Shown here: piece after piece, positions 26,601 to 34,540 of the stretch
How positions within the stretch are numbered: position 1 is the first letter of the stretch
Layout: each line of letters opens with the position of its first letter
Assembly (NCBI GenBank): GCA_964471595.1
Contig: CAYYGN010000015.1
Location: forward strand, 1 to 64,000
Direction: 5' to 3'
DNA: 64,000 nt
Origin: JAGNXB01 sp964471595
GTDB taxonomy: Bacteria > Bacteroidota > Bacteroidia > Chitinophagales > Saprospiraceae
Program-made: the position numbers and the translations under genes
Notes under the pieces: generated by a model
What the model was told of the DNA's origin: nothing
The model's database searches: none
Seen by the model: the letters and a program-made list of their open reading frames with translations, nothing else

Positions 26601-27157
26601 CATTCACATTGCCGAACATCTATGCCTTCACCGGCGTCAGTGACGACTGGGTGGATTCTTATGCCGATCTCTCCGATTATGTGGGTCAGGAAATCATGGT
26701 TCAATTCGTTTTCGGAACGGATGGCAATACGGTGACCAGCACTTCCGACGGTTGGTTCATGGATGACTTCACGGTCATGGAAATGTTCAATTATGACACG
26801 GAAGCCTGTGTCACCTATGATCAGGGACCGGATATTTGTGCCCGGGCACCCGGGCGGGGAACGGTAGTGGAACACAGCACCACGACATCGACGGAAGACA
26901 TTGGACAGCGGGAAATCCGCTTGTTCCCCAACCCGGCTCGGGAGGTGGTCTATCTGCATATCAACCGACCGGACGCTGCCGATTTGTTGGTCTCTCTGAT
27001 CGCCCTGGATGGGCGTCCCGTCTGGACCCAAACTTTGCGTCAGGTGACGGAGACCACACTGCCCATTCAGATTCCTTCCCGGGCAGGTGGCATCTACCTG
27101 GTCAAGGTAGAGGGACCCGAAGGTGTACAGCTGGAAAAGGTATTCATTCAGCCCTGA
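23612..27157 (+). CDS. Secreted M36 (fungalysin) metallopeptidase, T9SS substrate
   Basis: This 1181-residue protein has a signal peptide (MKRILSVLALFLPLLMAAQ), an FTP-type propeptide, and a peptidase core with HEFGHG (residues 583-588) and GEGWSDF as the third-ligand region, the fungalysin/thermolysin-like zinc site. A PA domain is inserted in the core (around GKIALIDRGTCEFGRKI). Then come a DUF11-like domain (LTVRNDLPSGVTGVVVSDI), a jelly-roll-like region, and a C-terminal type A sorting domain (RLFPNPAREVVYLHI to KVFIQP) for type IX secretion. The protein is likely exported and attached to the surface to digest external proteins. The ATG at 23612 starts the signal peptide. Confidence 0.93.
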   Translation: MKRILSVLALFLPLLMAAQQQPVLDIAVRYLEGQQKAWGLGPADIADLAVSDLYTDKPIGLTNLYLIQRHQGIEVYNALVNLHIHEGRVVHAGNRLIPRLSTRVNAIKPVLTAEQALEAALLHLGMTPPSSLPIHERLSAYEMTFKQGDFSRAPVPVKLRYQPMTDGQVRLAWDMAIDAVNGSDYWSLRIDALNGKVLDQVSWTTHCRFEKGHAEHCAHGQIIRHRNLTPVREARAKAMQKLTGGTNGTYNVFPVPVESPAHGTRTLVADPADPEASPFGWHDTDGVAGAEYTITRGNNVHAYEGRSGNFTSKGNEPNGGAALFFNFPLNPDNEPETFTDAATVNLFYMINMLHDVTHHFGFTEEAGNFQTTNYSGIGQGNDHVNGLAQFGAVNNANLNNADFSTPPDGGNGRMRMFVWDRTSAASNKYMIVDAPSEVAGEYITGTATFGPALTTTPITGPVTIVKDNTNNPTLGCQTPVDDLTGKIALIDRGTCEFGRKIVNAQNRGAIAVIICNFEDAIITMGPGAVGNQATIPSVFITASDCAKIRVHADQGLTVTLKTPEDLVGPDYLDGTLDNGIIAHEFGHGISNRLTGGPAQAGCLNGEEQMGEGWSDFFTLIMSAKDGDFAEQRRGIGTFVSREPNDGRGIRPYPYSTDLATNPFTYMDIRGVSVPHGVGAVWCSMLWDLYWAMSDEFGFDPDFTNVDAGNNKAIHLVMQGMKMQTCSPGFVDGRDAILAADQVLYQGLHQCIIWEVFARRGLGLNADQGSSGSVSDGLENFEMPDCRPELKIRKIVTPLINAGDNIEVTLTVRNDLPSGVTGVVVSDIVPEGASLVSGSAGFPFSQVGDMLFFDVGDLDAGEFREISYALATPTHLGSELLFYEPCEVMNDDVWFLEVTAGPVQQPWELQDLYVKNGQFSWGILNLDTTLRSNLAMINPVLLTGNQPVLRFSHRYNTEYRADGGFLQISTDYGQSWQNLPEDKIFRMPYTVRPMQYATFTLPNIYAFTGVSDDWVDSYADLSDYVGQEIMVQFVFGTDGNTVTSTSDGWFMDDFTVMEMFNYDTEACVTYDQGPDICARAPGRGTVVEHSTTTSTEDIGQREIRLFPNPAREVVYLHINRPDAADLLVSLIALDGRPVWTQTLRQVTETTLPIQIPSRAGGIYLVKVEGPEGVQLEKVFIQP

Positions 27158-27176
27158 GGCCTGTACAGTAGGTTTG

Positions 27177-27211
27177 AAAAGGCCGGTATCCTTCTGGATA
27201 CCGGCCTTTTT
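27177..27211. terminator. Strong bidirectional terminator
   Basis: GGCCGGTATCC-TTCT-GGATACCGGCC is a perfect 11-bp stem (27181-27191 with 27196-27206) flanked by AAAA on one side and TTTTT on the other. It lies between the convergent M36 peptidase and ATL genes and would work for both strands. Confidence 0.9.
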
Positions 27212-27235
27212 CTTAAGAGAGACATGGGGAGAGTT

Positions 27236-27568
27236 TCAGCTTTCCTCCGCCATTTCCCGCGGATGCCACCAGCGCTGGTCGAAATCCGGGACCCGGGATT
27301 CCTCTACAGGTACCCCCTCTTCCTTCAGCAGCGCCTCCATGCGCTCGGGCGGTGAAAAATGTGCCCTTCCCGTCAACTCCCCATTCCTGTTGAGCACACG
27401 ATGTGCCGGCAAATTCGATTCCGTCAGGATACTGTTCCTAAGGGCCCACCCGACCATCCTGGCCGAACCGAGTCCCAAAAAATCAGCAATAGCACCATAC
27501 GATGTCACCCTGCCGCGGGGAATACACCGGACTACATCGTAAACAGCCTGAAAATAATGCGTATCCAT
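27236..27568 (-). CDS. Alkyltransferase-like protein (MGMT fold, no Cys)
   Basis: This 110-residue protein has the DNA-binding half of O6-alkylguanine-DNA alkyltransferase (VRCIPRGRVTSYGAIADFLG; the arginine finger region SARMVGWALRNS). The acceptor cysteine of the PCHRV motif is alanine (PAHRV), so it cannot accept the alkyl group itself. That is the hallmark of ATL proteins, which bind alkylated guanine and hand it to nucleotide excision repair. The size fits ATL. It is convergent with the peptidase gene and shares its terminator. Confidence 0.9.
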   Translation of the reverse strand: MDTHYFQAVYDVVRCIPRGRVTSYGAIADFLGLGSARMVGWALRNSILTESNLPAHRVLNRNGELTGRAHFSPPERMEALLKEEGVPVEESRVPDFDQRWWHPREMAEES

Positions 27569-27615
27569 GAGCCGTACGGGCGAACATATCCCGGGAGATG
27601 GGCGAACTTTGCCTC

Positions 27616-28227
27616 ATGCCCCTGTTATTGGCTGACAAAGTTACCCATTTGACGGCAGCCCGGTATTTTGCCGCAAGGGGCTTTGACTGGTTGTTTTTTG
27701 ATTTGACCGACCCTGCCGTCATGACACCAGCCCGGTATCTGGCCATCCGGGAATGGGTGCAAGGGCCTCGTATCGCCCTTTATCTGCCCATGGGAATCCG
27801 TGATTCCCGGGTAGCGATATGGGCAGAGCAGCTCAAACCCGACGGATGGGTGTTCGGCCATTTTTCAACGCCTGAAAACTTGTCTCTGTCCGGTCCTGTG
27901 TTCAAGGAATGGCTGATCCAGGATTCTGCAGATGCCAGACTGCTGTCTGACCAATTGAAACTTTGGCCCCGGGAATGTTTTCACTTGATCAAACCATCGT
28001 CCGTATCGGCTGCCCACCAGCTTGCCCATTGGCTCCGGAATTCCGTACCAGAAAAATGGATGGACAGTATTTTCATCCATGTTTCCCTGTCTCCGGGTGA
28101 AAAGATATCCTCTCCGGAATGGCCCACAGCCGCAGGATATGTCCTGGAGTCACCCGAAGAAGATCAGGTGGGATTGTTGTCCTTTGACGCACTGGACGAT
28201 TTCCTTGACCGGATGGAAGATCCCTGA
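27616..28227 (+). CDS. TrpF-like (phosphoribosylanthranilate isomerase) paralogue
   Basis: This 203-residue TIM-barrel-like protein has the beginning LLLADKVTHLTAARYFAARGFDWLFFDL and ending VGLLSFDALDDFLDRME, which follow the TrpF pattern (KICGITNLEDARYAA, LDGVNYFLESLK-like). The catalytic cysteine of KICG is absent, and no trp genes are near. Related TrpF-like proteins of unknown role occur in Cytophagia and Saprospiria. The ATG at 27616 is chosen because GAACTTTG, one base off a -7 box, lies just before it; an in-frame ATG at 27598 would add six residues. Confidence 0.55.
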   Translation: MPLLLADKVTHLTAARYFAARGFDWLFFDLTDPAVMTPARYLAIREWVQGPRIALYLPMGIRDSRVAIWAEQLKPDGWVFGHFSTPENLSLSGPVFKEWLIQDSADARLLSDQLKLWPRECFHLIKPSSVSAAHQLAHWLRNSVPEKWMDSIFIHVSLSPGEKISSPEWPTAAGYVLESPEEDQVGLLSFDALDDFLDRMEDP

Positions 28228-28238
28228 TCCAGTGAACA

Positions 28239-31200
28239 TCAACGCAACAGCATCACTGTCGCTGCGGTGTCTTCCCAATCGTCTCTGTAAAGCGTCCGGT
28301 ATCTCGCCTTGAAGACATACGCCCCCTGAGGTAACGGTTGCCCTTTGAAAGTACCGTCCCATCGGTCGGACATGTCCCTTCCCTCAAAGATCAGTGCGCC
28401 CCAACGATCGAAAATCTGCCACGAGATTTCGGCTACTCCGGTTCCAACGGGTTGGAAAAAGTCGTTGCGTCCGTCTGCATTGGCCGTCAGGGCATTGGGG
28501 ATGAACAAGGTGGTGATGGCCCTTACGCAAACGGTGGCTTCATGTCGGCTGATGCAGCCACCTTCATTGCGAATGAGGAGTGACACCGTGTATTGACCCG
28601 TGTCCCGATAGGTATGGGATATGTCTTGTCCGCTTTGGTAGGGTTGTGTCCTGCCATCCCCGAAATTCCAGGTGCCGGAAATACCACCAGTACTGAAATC
28701 CAGGACTTCTACATAAGGCTCTACGATGGTCACACACTCCCCCTGCGGATTGAGAATGAAATTGGCCTGAACGGGCTTGAATCCGGGGAGGACTACCTGA
28801 CCTTCGGTAGCACAGCCTGTGAGGATATCCCGTGCTTCGACGCGATAGGTGCCTGAAAGGCCCTCTATCATCGGACCGGTACGGGGTGGGTTGGTCAACC
28901 AGGTGAAGACATAATCGCCGGAAGGTTGAGCGCTTATGGTGGCATGGGTAGTGTCCCCATAGCAAACCATGGGACCAGTGGAAAACTGGAGCTGGATCTG
29001 CGGACGAACCACCACCTGAAGGGATCCGGTGACCGGATCGGAGCACCCGTCGGTAACCGTCACACGGTAGGTCTGGGTGCCGGAGGGGATGACCAGGTGT
29101 GTTTGGCCAAATCCGATGCCCTGATTCCAGGTATAGCTGAAATTGCCGAGTGAGCTACCTCCTATACCCTGGGCGCTGATCTGATGTCCCTTGGCATAAC
29201 AGATCGTGTCCGAATCAAATGCCATGATGACACCTACGGGATCGCCCACATTGACGAATCTTATTTTTTCACTGGCACATTCGCCTGTCCCGATCCGGTA
29301 TCTGATAGTATGAAGACCGGGTCCCCATTGTACGGGATTAAAGGTAGGTGGCGAAAGAATGCCATCGATCGTCAGCTCGCCACCAGGTGGCTGGATGACG
29401 ATTTGAACCTGGGTGTCCCGGTGGCAATATACCGGCTCCAGTCCCTGAAGGACAGCGGTATCCGGAGGAGTGACCACAATAAAGCCTCCTCCCGGGCATC
29501 CCGTTGTGGAAATGGTCTGAATCTGATGCACACCGGGTCCGGCCTGCACAGGATCAAAAAGGCCGGTTTGCGGATTGATGATGCCTGTCCCTTGCCAGGA
29601 GGCCGACGGCGGATTGGATACAAGTGTATAAGGTGCCGCCTTTTGGCAAACGGTGTCCGGACGGACCACCGGAGGGGCATAGACTTCGATGTACATACTG
29701 TCGGCACAGCCATTGGCTGCGAATACCAGTTTGTGCAATCCCGGGCCTGCCTGGTAGGGGCTGAAATACCAACGGGATTCATGCGCCGTGTTTTGGAAGG
29801 TGCCGGCACCGGTCCAGTTGCCGCTTGAGGGGGAACTTTGTACGGTTTCCCAACGCAATTCGAAACTGTCAGCCTCCTGACAGAAGCGTAGGGTGTCATC
29901 GCTGTAGATGGCGGTATTGCGGATGTAAACGATCCGGGAATCCGTGCATCCGGCTAGGGAAAGGGTTACGGTTTCATTTTTGTCGTGTCCCAACACCGAA
30001 GGATCATACAATCCGGTCAGAGAATCCAGTATACCGGGTCCCGACCATGTACCTCCCGCTGTCCAATTGCCCGGAAGGATAAACGGTGGAGCCTGGGGGC
30101 AAGCCACGATATCGTAGGAAGCATTGATGTTTCGCACGTGAATGTTCACCGTTCCGGTACAACCATGCGCCGTATAGGTCAGAATGTTGTCACCGAGGTT
30201 GGCGGCCCGGGGATCAAACCGGCCATTGCCGGCATTAACGATACCGGTTCCGCTCCAGGTACCGCCAAAAGGCGTAACGGGCAAATTATAGGGATCTTTG
30301 GAAGCGCAAATGGTATCATCGGGAGGCATCACGAGATCGGCCACATTGACATTTTTGCTGCCGCTGCAGCCATTGGGGTGCGTATAGGTCACCACATAGG
30401 TACCGGGAGTAGCGGGAGGTGTGAAAAACCCGTCCGGGGTAATAAATGCCCCGCTCCAGGTACCGCCGGCTGGTGAACCTCCCGTGACTTTGAAAGTTGG
30501 CCCTCCCGGACAGGCCGCGTTGTGTCCGCCCTGGTTGAGCGGTATTTTGCTGATGACCATGGTGTCTGCACATCCGTTTGGCGCCACATAAATCACCGTA
30601 TCGATCAGAGCGGCTCCCAATCGCCAGGCGTCCCAACGGTTTTCCCAGCGGCGGTCCGGATTGATGCCTCTTCCGTACCATGTTCCACCGGGAGGAGTGT
30701 GTGGAATCCACAGAGCGGGATTGGTCTGGCAGAGGGTTGTGTCCCCTGGAATGACCGGTTTTTGCAGGGGAGTAATCAGTATGGAGGCGACGGCCGGCAC
30801 AGATCCCGCACCATCTGTTACGGTAACGCTGTAAGTGACCGGAACGGAGGTACAAACAGGAATGGTCGCCATTGCCGGCGCGGCCGGACTCCACTGATAA
30901 GCATAGGTATTGGGATCACCCCCGGCAGCCGTGGCCGTCAACTGGGTGCAATGCCCGGCGCAGAATTCGTCGGGATCCAGTGAGAGCACAACCGAAAGGG
31001 GACAATCGGTCACGGAAAATCCGGTTTCGATACTGAAGGGGTGAGGATCACCACACTCATCAACCTGCACGCCTTTGAAACGGATGGTATATCCTCCGCT
31101 GAAATCAATGGGAGACCCTAGCCGGATTCGAATGGAGGTGGAGAATCCATTGACACAGTTTAACGGTGTGGCTTGCGTGACAGGATAGGTCTTGGCCCCG

Positions 31201-31754
31201 AACAAGGTGAACGCATCCGCTTTAACGGAATCACATGCCACCGGCTTGTTGAGTTGGAGGATGATTTCGTCACTGCCGCAAGGGACATTGGCCAGGGGAA
31301 GAAAGGCCGGAGGCGTGGGTGGTTCGACCTCCGTATTCCATACAGCCACCCAACCGTTGCAAACTACATTGGGGTCACTGATGAAATTGATGGTCATGCA
31401 ACCGCTGGTAGCGGTTACGCTGAAACTGCCCAATGCCCCGTGATAAGGACCTCCAATCAGAGGTGACAGGGTGTCGGGACCATCAAAAATCCGAAGGATG
31501 TCGAATTGCTCTTCGGTGCAAAATGTGATGAAGTTGATGGTGATGTTTTCGGCTTGCGAAATACAGATGGAAAAGGTGAGATTTTCATTGTGGGCATAGG
31601 TGCCGGCCAGTATGCCGGCTTCGCTGTCGGTCAGGATGCCGTCACAGTCGTTGACGGTGGCATTGGCCATGGGAAACGTGGTTTGAGCCACCACGGAAGT
31701 GGAATATACCTGGGCGAGCAGAAGGCCACAGATGACGTACAACCGGAGAGTCAT
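28239..31754 (-). CDS. Giant CUB/Ig-repeat T9SS protein (gliding C-terminal domain)
   Basis: This 1171-residue protein has a signal peptide, a CUB-like domain (about 30-145), an SbsA/Ig-like region (150-250), a Cys-bounded Ig/PKD unit, seven repeats of the form GGTWSGTGI...GLFDP...GPGxHxI...GC (about 345-830), further Ig-like parts, a PKD domain (FNFGDG-like WNFGDGRTQPY near 1030) and a C-terminal type B sorting domain (TLFIPNALTANADGRNDFF, then WQIFDRWGALIFEG). It is likely secreted by T9SS and displayed as an adhesin or surface fibre. It is the last gene of the six-gene operon and overlaps the lipoprotein before it by ATGA. Confidence 0.88.
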   Translation of the reverse strand: MTLRLYVICGLLLAQVYSTSVVAQTTFPMANATVNDCDGILTDSEAGILAGTYAHNENLTFSICISQAENITINFITFCTEEQFDILRIFDGPDTLSPLIGGPYHGALGSFSVTATSGCMTINFISDPNVVCNGWVAVWNTEVEPPTPPAFLPLANVPCGSDEIILQLNKPVACDSVKADAFTLFGAKTYPVTQATPLNCVNGFSTSIRIRLGSPIDFSGGYTIRFKGVQVDECGDPHPFSIETGFSVTDCPLSVVLSLDPDEFCAGHCTQLTATAAGGDPNTYAYQWSPAAPAMATIPVCTSVPVTYSVTVTDGAGSVPAVASILITPLQKPVIPGDTTLCQTNPALWIPHTPPGGTWYGRGINPDRRWENRWDAWRLGAALIDTVIYVAPNGCADTMVISKIPLNQGGHNAACPGGPTFKVTGGSPAGGTWSGAFITPDGFFTPPATPGTYVVTYTHPNGCSGSKNVNVADLVMPPDDTICASKDPYNLPVTPFGGTWSGTGIVNAGNGRFDPRAANLGDNILTYTAHGCTGTVNIHVRNINASYDIVACPQAPPFILPGNWTAGGTWSGPGILDSLTGLYDPSVLGHDKNETVTLSLAGCTDSRIVYIRNTAIYSDDTLRFCQEADSFELRWETVQSSPSSGNWTGAGTFQNTAHESRWYFSPYQAGPGLHKLVFAANGCADSMYIEVYAPPVVRPDTVCQKAAPYTLVSNPPSASWQGTGIINPQTGLFDPVQAGPGVHQIQTISTTGCPGGGFIVVTPPDTAVLQGLEPVYCHRDTQVQIVIQPPGGELTIDGILSPPTFNPVQWGPGLHTIRYRIGTGECASEKIRFVNVGDPVGVIMAFDSDTICYAKGHQISAQGIGGSSLGNFSYTWNQGIGFGQTHLVIPSGTQTYRVTVTDGCSDPVTGSLQVVVRPQIQLQFSTGPMVCYGDTTHATISAQPSGDYVFTWLTNPPRTGPMIEGLSGTYRVEARDILTGCATEGQVVLPGFKPVQANFILNPQGECVTIVEPYVEVLDFSTGGISGTWNFGDGRTQPYQSGQDISHTYRDTGQYTVSLLIRNEGGCISRHEATVCVRAITTLFIPNALTANADGRNDFFQPVGTGVAEISWQIFDRWGALIFEGRDMSDRWDGTFKGQPLPQGAYVFKARYRTLYRDDWEDTAATVMLLR
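29259..30737 (-). repeat. Seven Ig-like repeats inside the CUB protein gene
   Basis: The translated repeats, about 60-80 residues each, share G-G-T-W-x-G-x-G-I, then L-F-D-P or F-x-P, then G-P-G-x-H or a variant, and a final aromatic/N-G-C. They start near residues 352, 428, 495, 565, 643, 714 and 788. Divergence between copies is high at DNA level, so these are old protein repeats and not recent tandem duplications. Confidence 0.65.
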
Positions 31755-32206
31755 CGCAGGATGGTTATTTGGGGAGTTTGGACTTCGTTGCTTTCATTTC
31801 CCGCCCGATCGAGGATTTTGATTCTGAACCGGGTGGATTCGCTGGTGCCATTGCCCAGCAGAAAGAGGTGCGGAAGCCGAAGTCGCAACTCCCCTTCTAT
31901 GGCGACATTGGCCCCGGGAGGGGCCAGGGGTTGAAGGTGGAAACTGTCGGCTTCAGTCAGCCGGGCATCCTTGATCACCAGGGATGGAATGTCGGGATCC
32001 GCGTATCCCAGGTCGCCGTCACCGTCACGATAGTGCAACAATACCTCCAGGGTATCACTGAACTGCTTTACTTCGGTCAGGCTGAGGTCAAGAAGCCGGA
32101 TCTCGGGTACTTCCGAAAACGGCGGCTGATCGCTTTCTTTCTCGCAAGAACCGAAAAGGATCACGGCCAAAATTCCGAAGAAAAGGAACGGGTATATTGG
32201 GTTCAT
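31751..32206 (-). CDS. Small lipoprotein with DGDGDLG motif
   Basis: This 151-residue lipoprotein has a signal peptide ending in a lipobox (LFGSC, cysteine 21) followed by Glu-Lys-Glu, the usual Bacteroidota start (CEKESD). The body is one beta-sandwich-like domain with RDGDGDLGYADPD, a calcium-type loop. It overlaps both neighbours by ATGA, so it is translated together with the cytochrome-like lipoprotein before it and the CUB/Ig protein after it. No specific function is recognised. Confidence 0.75.
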   Translation of the reverse strand: MNPIYPFLFFGILAVILFGSCEKESDQPPFSEVPEIRLLDLSLTEVKQFSDTLEVLLHYRDGDGDLGYADPDIPSLVIKDARLTEADSFHLQPLAPPGANVAIEGELRLRLPHLFLLGNGTSESTRFRIKILDRAGNESNEVQTPQITILR

Positions 32207-33153
32207 TCGATAATAGTGAAAGAGAAGTAGTTTTTGAAATAATAAGCACCCGCATTGGTAGGGATTTCAGTCAACGGATTGGAGCTGTCCTGGACGTAAA
32301 TCCGGAAATAAACCGTTTCATCCAGGGAGGCATATTGGCGGGGATCGATGGTCACCCGGTGCGTAAAGGCCACAACCGGATCACTGAAACCTTTTCCTGA
32401 AATGGGATTGTCGAGCACTTCCATCTGTAATCCCGGCTGTCCGAAGAAATCATCCGGTCCCGAGGCGAACCTGATTTCATTGACGGTCAGATTTTGCGGC
32501 AAGGTCTTGTCATCGGCCAGGCTGAAATAGAGGGTGATTTGATCCACAGACTGCGGGATGCGGATGGCACCGGCCCCGCCTTCCGCCCTTTCCATCGTGA
32601 CGCCCTGAACCAACCCCTGGCATCCCCGCATGAAGGGGACTGCATCCAGTGGACTGTAGGATTGGCCGAAGACATCTTTGGCACCCGCCTGGATCCAATC
32701 CCTGATATATTGGATGAATTCGGCACTGTGGGTGTTCCATTCGGCGCCCTGGTCGACAATAAGAGGCATGATGCCCGATTGACCATCAATATCATACGTC
32801 AGCCGGGCCATCAACTGGGAGGCATCCGGGTCACCAGGAACAACCCTGTAGGTGTAATCACCTTGAGGGTTATTTTTGATGATCGGGTGATAGACGAGCG
32901 TGTTGTATGTACTTTCAATGGTCCGGAAATCAGGCTCGAAGGTCCCGTCATGGCAGCCGCTGTTGGCACAGGTAGGGGCGAAAATCCTGGCATGCAATCC
33001 GGTAATGCTGGTCATGTCCGGGGGTACAGTGGTTGTATCTACGGGTGGGGGTCCGATTTGATCATCGAATGGATTGTCGGTCCCGGCTTTTTCACAAGCC
33101 CAAACAGCCATAAGCAAGGAAGCAAGAGCGATGAGGGTTATATATGCTTTCAT
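32203..33153 (-). CDS. Cytochrome-c-like lipoprotein (PSCyt1-like, CX4CH)
   Basis: This 316-residue lipoprotein (lipobox LLMAVWAC, cysteine 20) has a haem-type site CANSGCH, spaced CX4CH instead of CXXCH, followed by the arrangement seen in planctomycete-type cytochrome C domains: DFRTIESTYN, RVVPGDPDASQLMARL and GIMPL, whose Met may be the distal ligand. The C-terminal half is beta-rich. The ATG at 33153 begins the signal peptide, 8 bases after the stop of the Tat-exported gene; a TTG four codons upstream is less likely. Haem binding by CX4CH is uncommon and needs proof. Confidence 0.75.
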   Translation of the reverse strand: MKAYITLIALASLLMAVWACEKAGTDNPFDDQIGPPPVDTTTVPPDMTSITGLHARIFAPTCANSGCHDGTFEPDFRTIESTYNTLVYHPIIKNNPQGDYTYRVVPGDPDASQLMARLTYDIDGQSGIMPLIVDQGAEWNTHSAEFIQYIRDWIQAGAKDVFGQSYSPLDAVPFMRGCQGLVQGVTMERAEGGAGAIRIPQSVDQITLYFSLADDKTLPQNLTVNEIRFASGPDDFFGQPGLQMEVLDNPISGKGFSDPVVAFTHRVTIDPRQYASLDETVYFRIYVQDSSNPLTEIPTNAGAYYFKNYFSFTIIE

Positions 33154-33161
33154 GGTTGGTG

Positions 33162-34520
33162 TCAAATGCGGTCGAACAGGGAACGGGCACCGAAATCCAT
33201 AAGACCTGTACCCAGGACATCTTGCTTGATGCCCAGGATATCGGCGATGGTCATGGCCGAATCGGCGGCATCACCGACCGGATTGGCTTCCGAGCCGACA
33301 CGCAGGTTGGCAGGTACATTGGGGCCGACCATCATGGTGAAAATCCGCCGGGAATTGGCATCGGAATCATGATCAAAGGCGAACCAGTCGTTTTCGTCCG
33401 TGATGGGATTCGGATTGAAGTTACGACCGTGTTCGGGCATTACGATCATGATGGTATTACCCGACATCTCCGGGATGTTGTTCTGGATGTAATTCCACAA
33501 ATGGGCCACACCATGATCACCGCGATGGAGCGATTTCAGGTAGGAGGTATAACTTCCGTGACAGGAATCCACCGCACTCATGTTGAGGACCATGAGCTTG
33601 GGTTTGAACCAGCGAAGGATTTCTGTCGCATAGCCGATGGTGGTGAGGTCGCCGTTGTCGGTGACCGGCGGAAAGGCCACCTGGTTGTTCTCGAGTCTTT
33701 CAAAGGTCGTGCGGATGAATTCCTTGATCGAGAATTTTTCTTCTTCGGTATTGTACAAATGCGGGATCTCCTTGCCCTCCAGGTTGAATCCATTGTTCAA
33801 AAAGGCTTGCATCTCCCTCACAGGCAGCAATTCTTCCTCCGGGTGGTAAACTTTGAATCCTTTGAGAAATTCCAGGCCCCGGTTGCCGAATGTGATATTG
33901 GGCGCGAAGAAATTGGCGGCATAACGGGCACCAAATCCCGGATATTCGGAGTGGTTGAGCAGCGGTGTGGAGTTTCCGATCCCGTTGCCGACAAACCACA
34001 CATCGGTGGCTTTGGCCCCGGTAAAACGACGGACATGTTCAAAGATCGTAGGACGAATGGGACGCTGTCTCAATCCCTGGGTGGTGCCGTAATATCCTGA
34101 TACCCCTGTGCTCAATCCTACAAAATGCCCGGTACCGGCTTTGGAGAAGCGCACTTCGGGAAACAGGGTTCCCTGTTTGTCGAGAGGGGTCTGCAAAATG
34201 GGACTTATTGGTTGGCCTCCAGGTTGACCCCCCGGGCTGGTGGTTCCGTAGACGATTTTCAGTTCCGGTGGCGCTCCGGTGAGCATGTTGTACATAATGT
34301 TGCCTTCAATGGGCAACTCCTGACTTTCTGCCAGGTAGCGCTGAAGGACGGCCTCCTGCTGACGGACACCACCGGCAAAGAGGACGAAGACCACATGTTT
34401 GGCTTTTTCCGAACCGGTTTGGGCAAACAGCCGGCCCGTGGGAAGCAAATAGGGCATGGTGAGCGCCGCTCCCGTGGCGATACCCGCCTTTTTGATGAAT
34501 TCCCTGCGTTTCATGGACAT
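33162..34520 (-). CDS. Tat-exported DUF1501/alkaline-phosphatase-like protein
   Basis: This 452-residue protein begins MSMKRREFIKKAGIATGAAL, a twin-arginine signal, cleaved after about residue 34 (LFAQTG). The mature part starts HVVFVLFAGGVRQQEA and ends with MIVMPEHGRN, DHDSDANSRRIFTMMVGP and GDAADSAMTIADILGI, the layout of alkaline-phosphatase-superfamily proteins of the DUF1501 kind. The expected metal ligands are not all obvious. It sits between lipoprotein genes in the operon, and a Tat export route suggests folding or cofactor loading in the cytoplasm. The function is unknown. Confidence 0.7.
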   Translation of the reverse strand: MSMKRREFIKKAGIATGAALTMPYLLPTGRLFAQTGSEKAKHVVFVLFAGGVRQQEAVLQRYLAESQELPIEGNIMYNMLTGAPPELKIVYGTTSPGGQPGGQPISPILQTPLDKQGTLFPEVRFSKAGTGHFVGLSTGVSGYYGTTQGLRQRPIRPTIFEHVRRFTGAKATDVWFVGNGIGNSTPLLNHSEYPGFGARYAANFFAPNITFGNRGLEFLKGFKVYHPEEELLPVREMQAFLNNGFNLEGKEIPHLYNTEEEKFSIKEFIRTTFERLENNQVAFPPVTDNGDLTTIGYATEILRWFKPKLMVLNMSAVDSCHGSYTSYLKSLHRGDHGVAHLWNYIQNNIPEMSGNTIMIVMPEHGRNFNPNPITDENDWFAFDHDSDANSRRIFTMMVGPNVPANLRVGSEANPVGDAADSAMTIADILGIKQDVLGTGLMDFGARSLFDRI

Positions 34521-34540
34521 ATGCGTTGGGATTGAGCGGG

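Noticed and set aside
33144..34100. Plus-strand frame of 318 codons
   Set aside because: Antisense to the Tat-exported DUF1501-like gene, without features.
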